Assembly (NCBI GenBank): GCA_021731325.1 | Contig: JAKFXP010000039.1 | Coordinates: forward strand, 1-13,649 | From: Parcubacteria group bacterium | Lineage (GTDB): Bacteria > Patescibacteriota > Minisyncoccia > Phycocordibacterales > UBA12088 | Direction: 5' to 3' | Length of the DNA stretch: 13,649 nt | Shown here: piece after piece, positions 7,359-13,260 of the stretch | Layout: every line of letters begins with the position of its first letter | Position numbering within the stretch: the stretch's first letter is position 1 | Translations under genes and position numbers: made by a program | The notes under the pieces: generated by a model | What the model saw: the letters and a program-made list of their open reading frames with translations, nothing else | Told to the model about the DNA's origin: nothing | Database searches by the model: none

Positions 7359-7420
7359 TATAATTTGGGTTGCATACTACTGTATTTTTGTCCGGACACA
7401 TGGTGTCCCTTTGAAAGAGG
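7359..7420 (+). promoter_or_regulatory. Promoter, leader hairpin and RBS for the 7429 gene
   Basis: A consensus -10 TATAAT (7359-7364) faces away from pgi; its -35 at normal spacing is weak, and the nearby TTGACA (7331-7336) is 22 bp away, too far to pair. The leader of about 58 nt has a hairpin GGACAC-ATG-GTGTCC (7394-7408) and an AGAGG ribosome binding site (7416-7420), 8 nt before the ATG. This is the only clear Shine-Dalgarno start in the window. Confidence 0.55.
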
Positions 7421-7428
7421 AATAAATA

Positions 7429-7998
7429 ATGAAAAGAGAATTTATAAAGATACATCCAGCTGACTTGGCTGAACGTCAGGCAATTGCTGCATGCGCTGCG
7501 AACGAGGCACTGAGTGCTTTTGTGGCAATAAAAGCAGGTACTAAAAACGCGCGTTATTATCATAAAAAAAAGTTGTGGGAACTGGCACATATAGAAAGTT
7601 TCCGTTTGAACAACCTGGATGAGGGTGAATATACCTTTGAAAAAGGTCAAGCTGGTACGGTGGTTAGTGTTACCTACGACCAATATATCGAAGCAGCATC
7701 AAACGATAATACGGGGGCGATAATAGACAGGTTCCATGAATTTGGTCGTGCAATCGTCAAAGCGAAGGAGTGGGGTACCGATATCTCACTTTCAGTGAGT
7801 GACTACGTCAGCGAGGCAAAGAAAATTCTCAACGTAGTGCTGCGCGAAGTAAAAAATGAAAACCACCCTATGTCTCTAGCTATGTGGCTTGGGCTATGTG
7901 GAGATATTCTCACAACCCTAGCAGAACTCAGTATTACTGACATCCAAGAAATCAAAAGTCTGATTGTGTTCGGCTTTGCACCCTTTGACATCGTGTAA
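7429..7998 (+). CDS. Hypothetical protein, 189 residues
   Basis: I do not recognise a family. The frame is well supported: a consensus -10, a good AGAGG site 8 nt upstream, and a strong terminator 18 bp after the stop. The product is soluble by inspection, with no signal peptide or membrane segment. It looks largely helical: an Ala-rich helix near 15-37 (ERQAIAACAANEALSAFVAI), a basic patch YYHKKK (43-48), and amphipathic stretches in the last 70 residues (SEAKKILNVVLREVKNE; SITDIQEIKSLIVFG). It is divergent from pgi, with which it shares an upstream region, so joint regulation is possible. Base use is more AT-rich than in the neighbouring enzyme genes. Confidence 0.8.
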   Translation: MKREFIKIHPADLAERQAIAACAANEALSAFVAIKAGTKNARYYHKKKLWELAHIESFRLNNLDEGEYTFEKGQAGTVVSVTYDQYIEAASNDNTGAIIDRFHEFGRAIVKAKEWGTDISLSVSDYVSEAKKILNVVLREVKNENHPMSLAMWLGLCGDILTTLAELSITDIQEIKSLIVFGFAPFDIV

Positions 7999-8016
7999 CT
8001 AAAAAGCAACGATACC

Positions 8017-8043
8017 ATACCCACCTACAGTTTCGGTGGGTAT
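8017..8043. terminator. Bidirectional intrinsic terminator
   Basis: ATACCCACC (8017-8025) and GGTGGGTAT (8035-8043) form a perfect 9-bp stem with a 9-nt loop, followed by TTCTATTTT on the plus strand and preceded by an A-rich stretch that reads as T-rich on the minus strand. It lies between two convergent genes and ends 2 bp short of the minus-strand stop codon, so it serves mainly the 7429 gene. Confidence 0.8.
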
Positions 8044-8045
8044 TT

Positions 8046-8681
8046 CTATTTTCCATACAAACGACGAACTACATATACCACCGCAACCACGACACCCACG
8101 GTAAGTGCCATCATGATTTGCATACCTATTGGAAGCGTACCCGCATATGCAAACGCAAACGCAAACGGGGTTATGCCGATCAGGGTTGCCCAAAAATATG
8201 CCCAACTCGACATACTCGAAAAAAGACCTAGTCCGTAGGAGAGGAGGTCAACGGGTAGCGTAGTGCGTAACATAACCACCGTCCAAAAAAAATCTTTTTT
8301 TGGTAACTTTTCTTCGAGGGTGCGTATTTTTTCAACCGACACGAGTCGCTCGACCAGAGGCGCTCCAAAACGTCGGGCAAGGAAAAAAGCAATTTGTGCA
8401 CCTATGACCCACCCTACCATAGAAAGAAAAGCTGCATATTTCCAGCCCCATAATGCCGTTGCGATGGGGATAAGGGGTACGGTCGAAAAAGGTGCTACCA
8501 CAACCGCACCAATCGTTACTCCCACGTACGCAACCATACCCCACACCGTATCTTGCCCCACAAGCGTCTGGAGCGCTGTTTCGTACGTGTGTGACACATA
8601 TGATGCAATACCGAACAAAAACACCATACACACCATAGCGATAGTAGCAGTACGGTTGTTGGGATTGTTATACCATTTCAT
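8046..8681 (-). CDS. TVP38/TMEM64 (VTT/DedA-like) membrane protein
   Basis: Polytopic inner-membrane protein of the VTT superfamily, whose characterised relatives move or scramble lipids or support envelope homeostasis; the exact substrate cannot be told. With the start at 8681 it has 211 residues: an N-terminal membrane helix (about 10-30), a re-entrant/helix region containing APFSTVPLIPIATALWG, the conserved GAQIAFFLARRFGAPLVERL (small-residue face, then FxxARRFG), a charged cytoplasmic loop (SVEKIRTLEEKLPKKD), the LRTTLPVDLLSYGLGL segment and C-terminal helices. The frame stays open to a Met at 8702 (MGKCVTP...), a less likely start; neither has a Shine-Dalgarno sequence or clear -10. It faces the 8754 gene divergently. 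Confidence 0.8.
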   Translation of the reverse strand: MKWYNNPNNRTATIAMVCMVFLFGIASYVSHTYETALQTLVGQDTVWGMVAYVGVTIGAVVVAPFSTVPLIPIATALWGWKYAAFLSMVGWVIGAQIAFFLARRFGAPLVERLVSVEKIRTLEEKLPKKDFFWTVVMLRTTLPVDLLSYGLGLFSSMSSWAYFWATLIGITPFAFAFAYAGTLPIGMQIMMALTVGVVVAVVYVVRRLYGK

Positions 8682-8741
8682 AGGAGTGACACACTTCCCC
8701 ATTGAACCACAAAGTCACTGGCCGAGCGAGGTAACTCGACG

Positions 8742-8747
8742 TATGAT
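8742..8747 (+). promoter_or_regulatory. -10 hexamer directly before the 8754 start
   Basis: TATGAT (5 of 6 matches to TATAAT) ends 6 nt before the ATG at 8754. The -35 region is poor. If used, the transcript begins at the start codon, in line with the absence of a Shine-Dalgarno sequence. Confidence 0.45.
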
Positions 8748-8753
8748 AGTCGT

Positions 8754-9701
8754 ATGGGCATTGAATCACTCTCACCATCTCCCGTTTCAACGGAGCGTAA
8801 ACGTTCCCCTGAAGCTGCGTACGAGCGACTGCGAGGGCTTTTGACCGAAATGGCACATGATATCAATACCGAGCTTGCACCACACCTCCCCGAGGACTTG
8901 CAACAAACCGGACTGGTTGACGAACGCGGTGCTATCCGAGACACTGCATATCTCGATACGCAGGGAGGACCGTTTTCGGAGGAACGTATCGAAGAGTTCC
9001 GTATGTTTGTCCGAACCCGTGAACGTGACTGGTGTGAGCCCGATAATCCAAAAGTACAAGACTACTATCACCACAAACATAATGCACATACCGAAGACGA
9101 AATCCTTACGGCGTGGCGCTCCGAACGAAATAAACACGATGGTGCCCTTGCAGAAATGGCGGTGACCGTACTCATGCACAAATATCTAAAAGATGAGTTT
9201 TATGTACTCCGCACCAATATATACGACGATTATGCACATGGTATTGATAATCTCATTGTCGAAAAAGCTACCGGTGCGGTGATATGCACCTTTGACGAAT
9301 TCGTAGGCTCCGTAGAAGATGAACGATTTCAAAAAAAGCTGCACCGTGAACGGAAACAAGCACATGATCAGGGAGCAAAAATTGATTACGGGATTGGTAT
9401 TCGACACGATATCGATGGCACTCGTAACGTCGAACGTAAAGCAGTCCGCCATGTCCCTACCTTTACGCTCCCTATCGAAAAAACACAACTTCAAAGTCTG
9501 CTGCATGAACTTGGAGACACACTCGACAATCCCCCCAGTGCCGCCACACACGAAACATTTACCCACATCATCTCGTCATTGAGTGAACAGGCGACCATGT
9601 TCAAAAAAACACTCTCTTCAGAATCTCCCGTTCGTGCACGAGCAGATGAATTTATGGAGGCACTCATCCGTATTCAGCACAACCACACTAATCAAAATTA
9701 A
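8754..9701 (+). CDS. Hypothetical soluble protein, 315 residues
   Basis: Not assigned to a family. The product is highly charged, with no signal or membrane segment. It starts with a Ser/Pro-rich stretch, then a helical region (19-41), a segment SEERIEEFRMFVRTRERDW (75-93) and a His-rich YYHHKHNAH (104-112). The central part (about 125-190) reads as helix-strand-strand: EMAVTVLMHKYLKDEFYVLRT, then YDDYAHGIDNLIVEKATGAV, then ICTFDEFVG. A helix Glu, GxD and a following strand with acidic residues recall PD-(D/E)XK nuclease folds, but no EXK motif is evident, so this is only a suggestion. A Lys/Arg-rich stretch follows (ERFQKKLHRERKQAHDQGAK). Its 3' end overlaps the convergent TMEM175 gene by 14 bp. 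Confidence 0.8.
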   Translation: MGIESLSPSPVSTERKRSPEAAYERLRGLLTEMAHDINTELAPHLPEDLQQTGLVDERGAIRDTAYLDTQGGPFSEERIEEFRMFVRTRERDWCEPDNPKVQDYYHHKHNAHTEDEILTAWRSERNKHDGALAEMAVTVLMHKYLKDEFYVLRTNIYDDYAHGIDNLIVEKATGAVICTFDEFVGSVEDERFQKKLHRERKQAHDQGAKIDYGIGIRHDIDGTRNVERKAVRHVPTFTLPIEKTQLQSLLHELGDTLDNPPSAATHETFTHIISSLSEQATMFKKTLSSESPVRARADEFMEALIRIQHNHTNQN

Positions 9702-10308
9702 GTCTAAGTTTTTTTTCTACCAAATCAAGAAGTCCCGGTACAATGTTAAAGATGATAGGAAGGGCGTAGAGTGCAAGCGCTATCCAGATACTTATGCCAA
9801 TAAGGGTCATCCCCAGGAGAGTACACACGGGGGTAAGGAGTGTACGAATACGCGCCTGTATGAGCGTACGTCGTGAAAGATGTGCAGTATCTATCTCATC
9901 GGATGTATACGCATACTGGAGTACGACGGATGCAACCACACCGATTGCAAACACATTGATACCGTAGGCAAGCGTTGCTACCGGTGAGGTAAGGTAGGTG
10001 CCTAAAAAGTGCGCCGAGAACGGCAACAGAGCTATCGTCGAAAGGTACAGCATGTTGAGTAACACCAGCACCCGATTTACTTCCCTGGTAATCGAACTGT
10101 AGAAGAAGTTGTGTGATATCCAAAACATCGCAAGTACGGTGAAGCTCACGAAATAGCTTACAAAGAGAGGTGTGAGATGCCCAAGCGCCGTAATAATTTT
10201 TGCATCGGTCGGATTGAGTATCTCGGGTACGGCAATTTCGATGACTAACAAGGTCATAACAATCGAGAAGACACCGTCGGACAACGTTTCAAGTCGAGTT
10301 TTATCCAT
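9688..10308 (-). CDS. TMEM175-family ion channel (DUF1211)
   Basis: Bacterial relatives of lysosomal TMEM175 form tetrameric potassium-permeable channels with six helices per subunit. The 206-residue product begins with the family signature RLETLSDGVFSIVMTLLVIEI (residues 5-25), the RxxxFSDGVFAI-type motif of the pore-lining first helix with Leu in the usual Phe position. About six hydrophobic segments follow (about 11-27, 43-66, 80-98, 111-131, 151-171, 173-192), then the basic tail EKKLRLNFD. It is transcribed against the 8754 gene and overlaps its last 14 bp. A TGCTATACT extended -10 ends 10 nt before the ATG. Confidence 0.9.
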   Translation of the reverse strand: MDKTRLETLSDGVFSIVMTLLVIEIAVPEILNPTDAKIITALGHLTPLFVSYFVSFTVLAMFWISHNFFYSSITREVNRVLVLLNMLYLSTIALLPFSAHFLGTYLTSPVATLAYGINVFAIGVVASVVLQYAYTSDEIDTAHLSRRTLIQARIRTLLTPVCTLLGMTLIGISIWIALALYALPIIFNIVPGLLDLVEKKLRLNFD

Positions 10309-10318
10309 AATACCTTAT

Positions 10319-10327
10319 AGTATAGCA
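10319..10327 (-). promoter_or_regulatory. Extended -10 promoter of the TMEM175 gene
   Basis: The minus strand reads TGCTATACT (hexamer 10319-10324, TG at 10326-10327), a full extended -10, ending 10 nt before the start at 10308. No -35 match is seen, as expected for extended -10 promoters. The predicted leader is about 3 nt or none. Confidence 0.55.
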
Positions 10328-10363
10328 GATAACCCCAGATGACAGGAACGGCGCACTGCCGTA

Positions 10364-10432
10364 CACTACAAGAGTACTTCTTGGACTCTACCTCGTTCAT
10401 CACTCGCAAGAGTCCAAAGTCGCACTACAAGA
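10364..10432. repeat. Inverted repeat flanked by direct repeats, TMEM175-SET intergenic
   Basis: TTGGACTCT (10381-10389) and AGAGTCCAA (10409-10417) are perfect 9-bp arms 19 nt apart. They are bracketed by a 10-bp direct repeat CACTACAAGA at 10364-10373 and 10423-10432. A further short inverted repeat CAAGA-GTACT-TCTTG lies at 10369-10383. Placed between divergent genes, this is a plausible regulator binding region or a structured leader of the SET gene. Confidence 0.45.
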
Positions 10433-10450
10433 TTTATTTATCTATATTTC

Positions 10451-10873
10451 ATGCGTAAAACTGTTCCCTTCCCTCGCACCCATTACAAAGTAGGACGATC
10501 ATCTGCTGGCCTTGGCATCTTTGCAACGGACACCATCAAGTCGGGTATGTATTTAGAATATGTGGGTGACCTCATTTCCACCGACCAAGCAAATAAAAAA
10601 AAGGGTGCGCGCTATCTGTTTGAAATTAATAGTACCTGGACTATCGACGGAAGCCCGCGTACCAATACGGCACGGTATTTTAACCATTCCTGTGACCCAA
10701 ACTGTGAATCAACTCAGAAAGGCACCCAGGTTTTTATCGTTGCCACTCGAGAAATAAAAAAAGGTGAGGAATTGACGTACGATTATGGAGAAGAGTATGT
10801 AAATGAGCTCATCAAACCTCATGGTTGTCGCTGTAGCACGTGTGTTATTAAACAGAAAAAGAAAACGTCATAA
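10451..10873 (+). CDS. SET-domain protein lysine methyltransferase
   Basis: Predicted S-adenosylmethionine-dependent lysine methyltransferase. The 140 residues are essentially one SET domain: SSAGLGIFATDTIKSGMYLEYVGD (17-40), the SAM-binding RYFNHSCDPNCE (75-86), and ELTYDYGEEY with catalytic-type Tyr (107-116). A compact post-SET zinc motif follows, GCRCSTC, with Cys126, 128 and 131 able to join Cys81 of NHSC. Such short SET proteins with a post-SET motif occur in bacteria, including Chlamydiae, and in eukaryotic histone methyltransferases. The tail is Lys-rich. Substrate unknown: own ribosomal or DNA-binding proteins, or host proteins. The start follows the conserved N-terminal length; upstream DNA is AT-rich, without a clear ribosome binding site. 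The VOC gene follows after 32 bp, probably co-transcribed. Confidence 0.92.
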   Translation: MRKTVPFPRTHYKVGRSSAGLGIFATDTIKSGMYLEYVGDLISTDQANKKKGARYLFEINSTWTIDGSPRTNTARYFNHSCDPNCESTQKGTQVFIVATREIKKGEELTYDYGEEYVNELIKPHGCRCSTCVIKQKKKTS

Positions 10874-10905
10874 GTAAGTATGTATCCATCTCATCATATA
10901 TCCAT

Positions 10906-11301
10906 ATGAATAATATCAACCCCGTAGGCTGGTTCGAATTACCCGTTACCGACCTTGATCGTGCCGAGCAATTTTATACCACCGTGTTAGGTATCACCCT
11001 TACCCGACAACCTGAAATAAATGGACTCATTATGAGCTGGTTTCCGTGGACGGAGGGCGCAAAAGGCGCAACGGGATCATTGGTATTAAGTCCTGATTAT
11101 GCGCCCGCACCAGAGGGAGCTGGTGTCATTATATATTTTACAACCACTGACCTTGATGCGGCGCTCGCTCGCACCATTGAAGCAGGGGGAGTGGTAATTA
11201 TTCCCGCCACCAGTCTTGGTGAATACGGCACCATGGCGCGCATTCAGGATACCGAAGGAAACCATATCTGCCTCCACACATCGACCCATACCAACGCGTA
11301 G
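10906..11301 (+). CDS. VOC-family (glyoxalase/bleomycin resistance fold) protein
   Basis: A 131-residue vicinal-oxygen-chelate protein. Two beta-alpha-beta-beta-beta units are visible: VGWFELPVTDLDRAEQFYTTVLGI (7-30) with the WxE and FYxxVLG signatures, and GVIIYFTTTDLDAALARTIEAGG (73-95) leading to ARIQDTEGNHICLHT (111-125), where a metal-binding acidic residue is usual. This arrangement is that of small YdcJ/PhnB-type hydrolase or lyase relatives; the reaction cannot be predicted. No Shine-Dalgarno sequence. It follows the SET gene closely and ends 8 bp from the convergent thioredoxin-CcdA gene, with no strong terminator between. Confidence 0.9.
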   Translation: MNNINPVGWFELPVTDLDRAEQFYTTVLGITLTRQPEINGLIMSWFPWTEGAKGATGSLVLSPDYAPAPEGAGVIIYFTTTDLDAALARTIEAGGVVIIPATSLGEYGTMARIQDTEGNHICLHTSTHTNA

Positions 11302-11309
11302 AGTGGTTC

Positions 11310-12494
11310 TTACAGAAGACCAAGGAGCGTTGAGAGGTACCATGCCCCAATACCAAGCAAAATAAGTGCCTCTGCAAGTGCTGCGTTTTTTGTGAACGAG
11401 CCATTCATCATCCATAACTTGAGTCGGTACGCAGCAACGCCAAAAATAATCAGCTCATCGAGCATATAGAACAGTACGAAGAGTCCAATGTGACCGAGAT
11501 ATGCACCCGTTGATAACCCCGCATCCGCCAACATACCAGCAAACACAACGGGTACTGCTGCAGAACAAGGAAATTCCACAATAGCGAGAACAGTCGCGAA
11601 CACCATTACGGCACCCAATACGCCGAGGAGTTGTGTTTTTTGCTCAAATACACTGCTTGTGCGATCCATCAGACGCTGAATCAATGTTGATTCTTGCATA
11701 TCACACACCGGACCTTGGGTACGCATACGCAGATACTCTTTGAGAAAATAGAGTCCTCCCCCCACCGAAAGCATCGCAACCACAACCTTAAGAGTGGTCA
11801 TATACGCAGAGAACGAATCAAATATCTGATACCAGAGTACAATGAGCCCTCCATATACCATGGCAGTCATGCCAATAAACGCACCTCCAAAGAGTAAGAT
11901 GGCACGCCTACTCTGAAGTTTGAGCGCAAGGCCAATAATAAGCACCAGCGCACCCAATGAACACACATTGAATCCATCCAGGATGCCGAGTACGATGGCA
12001 AGAAAAGCATACGAGTGCTCTCGTGGATCGAGAGTGCCGACAAACGGTACGGTAAATGTGCGCACCGATGACGATGATGCACTGTCTTCAAGCTGCAGGA
12101 GGTGTCGAACCGCTTGTTCAATCTCTTTTCCACTCGTTTCGTCATCTTGATATCCCACAAAATACTGATCACCCACAAAAGTCAGGGGGACATTGCCGAG
12201 TTCTCGTTCCGCACCATACTGCTTTGCCAAGTCACGCATGAGCGGAATGTTTTTGGCATCCTCTACCTCATACTGCATAATGCGCAATGTCGGATACTTC
12301 CCTTCTATGTACGTGAGGAATTCTCGTTCCGCACGACAATGAGGGCATGTGAGGCTGTGAAAAATAGTAAGCGTCGGTGGCGTCGCCTCAATACTATCTA
12401 CTATTGCCGCTCCTTGCGCAGACCCTTGCGCATACACCCCACCACCTGGCATCATGCAAAATAGTGCTACTACTATGTATATGAAATATCGCAT
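11310..12494 (-). CDS. Secreted thioredoxin fused to a CcdA/DsbD-like membrane domain
   Basis: Predicted membrane thiol-disulfide exchange protein. With the start at 12494 (394 residues): signal peptide or anchor 1-22 (...GGGVYA), then an extracytoplasmic thioredoxin/glutaredoxin-like domain (about 40-135) with the CPHC active site (50-53) and the cis-Pro loop GNVPLTFVG (100-108). A Ser-rich linker (138-143) follows, then a membrane domain of about six helices. That domain has Cys178 in ILDGFNVCSLGALVL and Cys310 in AIVEFPCSAAVPVVFAG, placed like the redox pair of CcdA/DsbD, which carries electrons from cytoplasmic thioredoxin. The frame opens at 12524 (MVRSIRYTCSM), but a TATACT box 6 nt before 12494 and the signal peptide favour Met11. 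The fusion would pass electrons within one chain. Confidence 0.88.
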   Translation of the reverse strand: MRYFIYIVVALFCMMPGGGVYAQGSAQGAAIVDSIEATPPTLTIFHSLTCPHCRAEREFLTYIEGKYPTLRIMQYEVEDAKNIPLMRDLAKQYGAERELGNVPLTFVGDQYFVGYQDDETSGKEIEQAVRHLLQLEDSASSSSVRTFTVPFVGTLDPREHSYAFLAIVLGILDGFNVCSLGALVLIIGLALKLQSRRAILLFGGAFIGMTAMVYGGLIVLWYQIFDSFSAYMTTLKVVVAMLSVGGGLYFLKEYLRMRTQGPVCDMQESTLIQRLMDRTSSVFEQKTQLLGVLGAVMVFATVLAIVEFPCSAAVPVVFAGMLADAGLSTGAYLGHIGLFVLFYMLDELIIFGVAAYRLKLWMMNGSFTKNAALAEALILLGIGAWYLSTLLGLL

Positions 12495-12500
12495 AGAACA

Positions 12501-12528
12501 AGTATACCTTATCGAACGAACCACTCAA
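12501..12528 (-). promoter_or_regulatory. Promoter of the thioredoxin-CcdA gene
   Basis: The minus strand has TTGAGT (12523-12528), 16 bp, then TATACT (12501-12506), ending 6 nt before the ATG at 12494. Most of it lies inside the last codons of the upstream VIT gene. It predicts a leaderless message and rules against the longer start at 12524. Confidence 0.6.
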
Positions 12529-13045
12529 CTCCAAAACCTACTCCGTAGGCAAGTGCTGAGGCAGCGCCGCCCACTATCAACATTTCGATACCAGAGAACA
12601 CAAATGACCGTCGGGTGACAAAAGCACGCAATCCCCCCACCACAAAAAAAGCACCGGCTGCTGATATGCTAGAAACAAGGAATTCGCGCTGCGGCGCGAG
12701 ATTGGTGAAAAATGGTATCAACGGTAATATTCCCGCGCATACAAACCCGATAAAGGTCGCCATAGATCGGGACAATGCACGTTTTTCATTTTCGGTGACC
12801 GGACTACCATTTGCAGTATCAACGTCTGCCTCGGTACGAATAGCCAAGAAGCTAGAGGCGCCCATTGAAAATCCATCCGCAACAAGATTTGCCAATCCGA
12901 GAATAATGATAGCTTTGTGCCCTAAATGCGCTCCTTGTGCACCCGACACCACTGCAAAGGTAGTAATGATGCCATCATTGGCACCATATACAAACTCATC
13001 TACATAGCTTGTGAACCGAAACAGGTAGCAACGAAGTGCATTCAT
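12509..13045 (-). CDS. VIT1/CCC1-family metal (Fe/Mn) transporter
   Basis: Membrane transporter of the vacuolar iron transporter family, expected to move Fe2+ or Mn2+ out of the cytoplasm. The 178 residues show the family opening YGANDGIITTFAVVSGAQGA (20-39), the second helix LGLANLVADGFSMGASSFLAIRTE with the conserved DGFSMG and Glu, and three later hydrophobic helices (about 96-113, 120-141, 152-172). It is shorter than typical plant or fungal VIT proteins (about 230-250) because the cytoplasmic metal-binding loop between helices 2 and 3 is cut to about 20 residues (ADVDTANGSPVTENEKRALS). Its ATG overlaps the TGA of a 37-codon upstream ORF as ATGA, which suggests translational coupling. Confidence 0.88.
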   Translation of the reverse strand: MNALRCYLFRFTSYVDEFVYGANDGIITTFAVVSGAQGAHLGHKAIIILGLANLVADGFSMGASSFLAIRTEADVDTANGSPVTENEKRALSRSMATFIGFVCAGILPLIPFFTNLAPQREFLVSSISAAGAFFVVGGLRAFVTRRSFVFSGIEMLIVGGAASALAYGVGFGVEWFVR

Positions 13046-13155
13046 GGTTGCAATACTCTCGCACCAAGGACGGGTTCATATGGCGTGCGAAGGGTGTATG
13101 AGAGCACCGTAATACACACCAACGCAAGTGCACCAATAATAAGTGGATTTCGCAT
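13042..13155 (-). CDS. Small single-helix membrane ORF, 37 residues
   Basis: ATG at 13155 opens MRNPLIIGALALVCITVLSY, one hydrophobic helix after a short basic start, then a 17-residue polar tail TLRTPYEPVLGARVLQP. Its TGA overlaps the ATG of the VIT gene (ATGA), a classic coupled arrangement. A TATACT -10 lies 17 nt upstream and nothing comparable sits directly before the VIT start, so the VIT gene seems to depend on this transcript. It could be a real small membrane protein or a leader ORF that sets VIT translation. I recognise no family. Confidence 0.5.
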   Translation of the reverse strand: MRNPLIIGALALVCITVLSYTLRTPYEPVLGARVLQP

Positions 13156-13172
13156 ACCAATGCTATGCCATT

Positions 13173-13178
13173 AGTATA
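13173..13178 (-). promoter_or_regulatory. -10 element for the 37-codon ORF / VIT transcript
   Basis: TATACT on the minus strand, inside the palindrome AGTATACT (13173-13180), ends 17 nt before the ATG at 13155, giving a leader of roughly 10 nt without a Shine-Dalgarno sequence. The -35 is weak. Confidence 0.45.
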
Positions 13179-13241
13179 CTGTATGCTCCTCGTGTCGAAC
13201 AGGCTTATCTACAGGCACCCCATCGCTACGAGGGGTATATT

Positions 13242-13250
13242 TGTTACAAT
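13242..13250 (+). promoter_or_regulatory. Extended -10 for the cohesin-like gene
   Basis: TGTTACAAT (TGn plus TACAAT, 5 of 6) ends 10 nt before the ATG at 13261, the same spacing as at the TMEM175 gene. No -35 and no ribosome binding site are visible. Confidence 0.45.
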
Positions 13251-13260
13251 GGCACGGTAA

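Noticed and set aside
7331..7364. TTGACA (7331-7336) as the -35 partner of TATAAT (7359-7364)
   Set aside because: The spacing is 22 bp, outside the usable 15-19 bp range; the -10 stands, but this pair does not.
7309..7683. 124-codon minus-strand frame opposite the 7429 gene
   Set aside because: It covers the pgi promoter and lies antisense to a gene with its own promoter, RBS and terminator.
8263..8844. 193-codon plus-strand frame across the VTT gene and into the 8754 gene
   Set aside because: It lies antisense to a recognisable membrane protein and then out of frame with the well-supported 8754 gene; no start signal or protein-like composition.
10928..10938. GGTTCGAATT resembling a tRNA T-loop
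   Set aside because: It lies within the VOC coding sequence and has no matching acceptor, D or anticodon stems around it.
11304..11322. Bulged hairpin between the convergent VOC and thioredoxin-CcdA genes
   Set aside because: The stem is about 7 bp with a bulge, A-T rich, overlaps a stop codon and has no T-tract on either strand, so it does not qualify as a terminator.
13205..13213. DnaA-box-like TTATCTACA
   Set aside because: A single site with a mismatch in the conserved CACA half and no cluster or AT-rich unwinding element nearby; not evidence of an origin.
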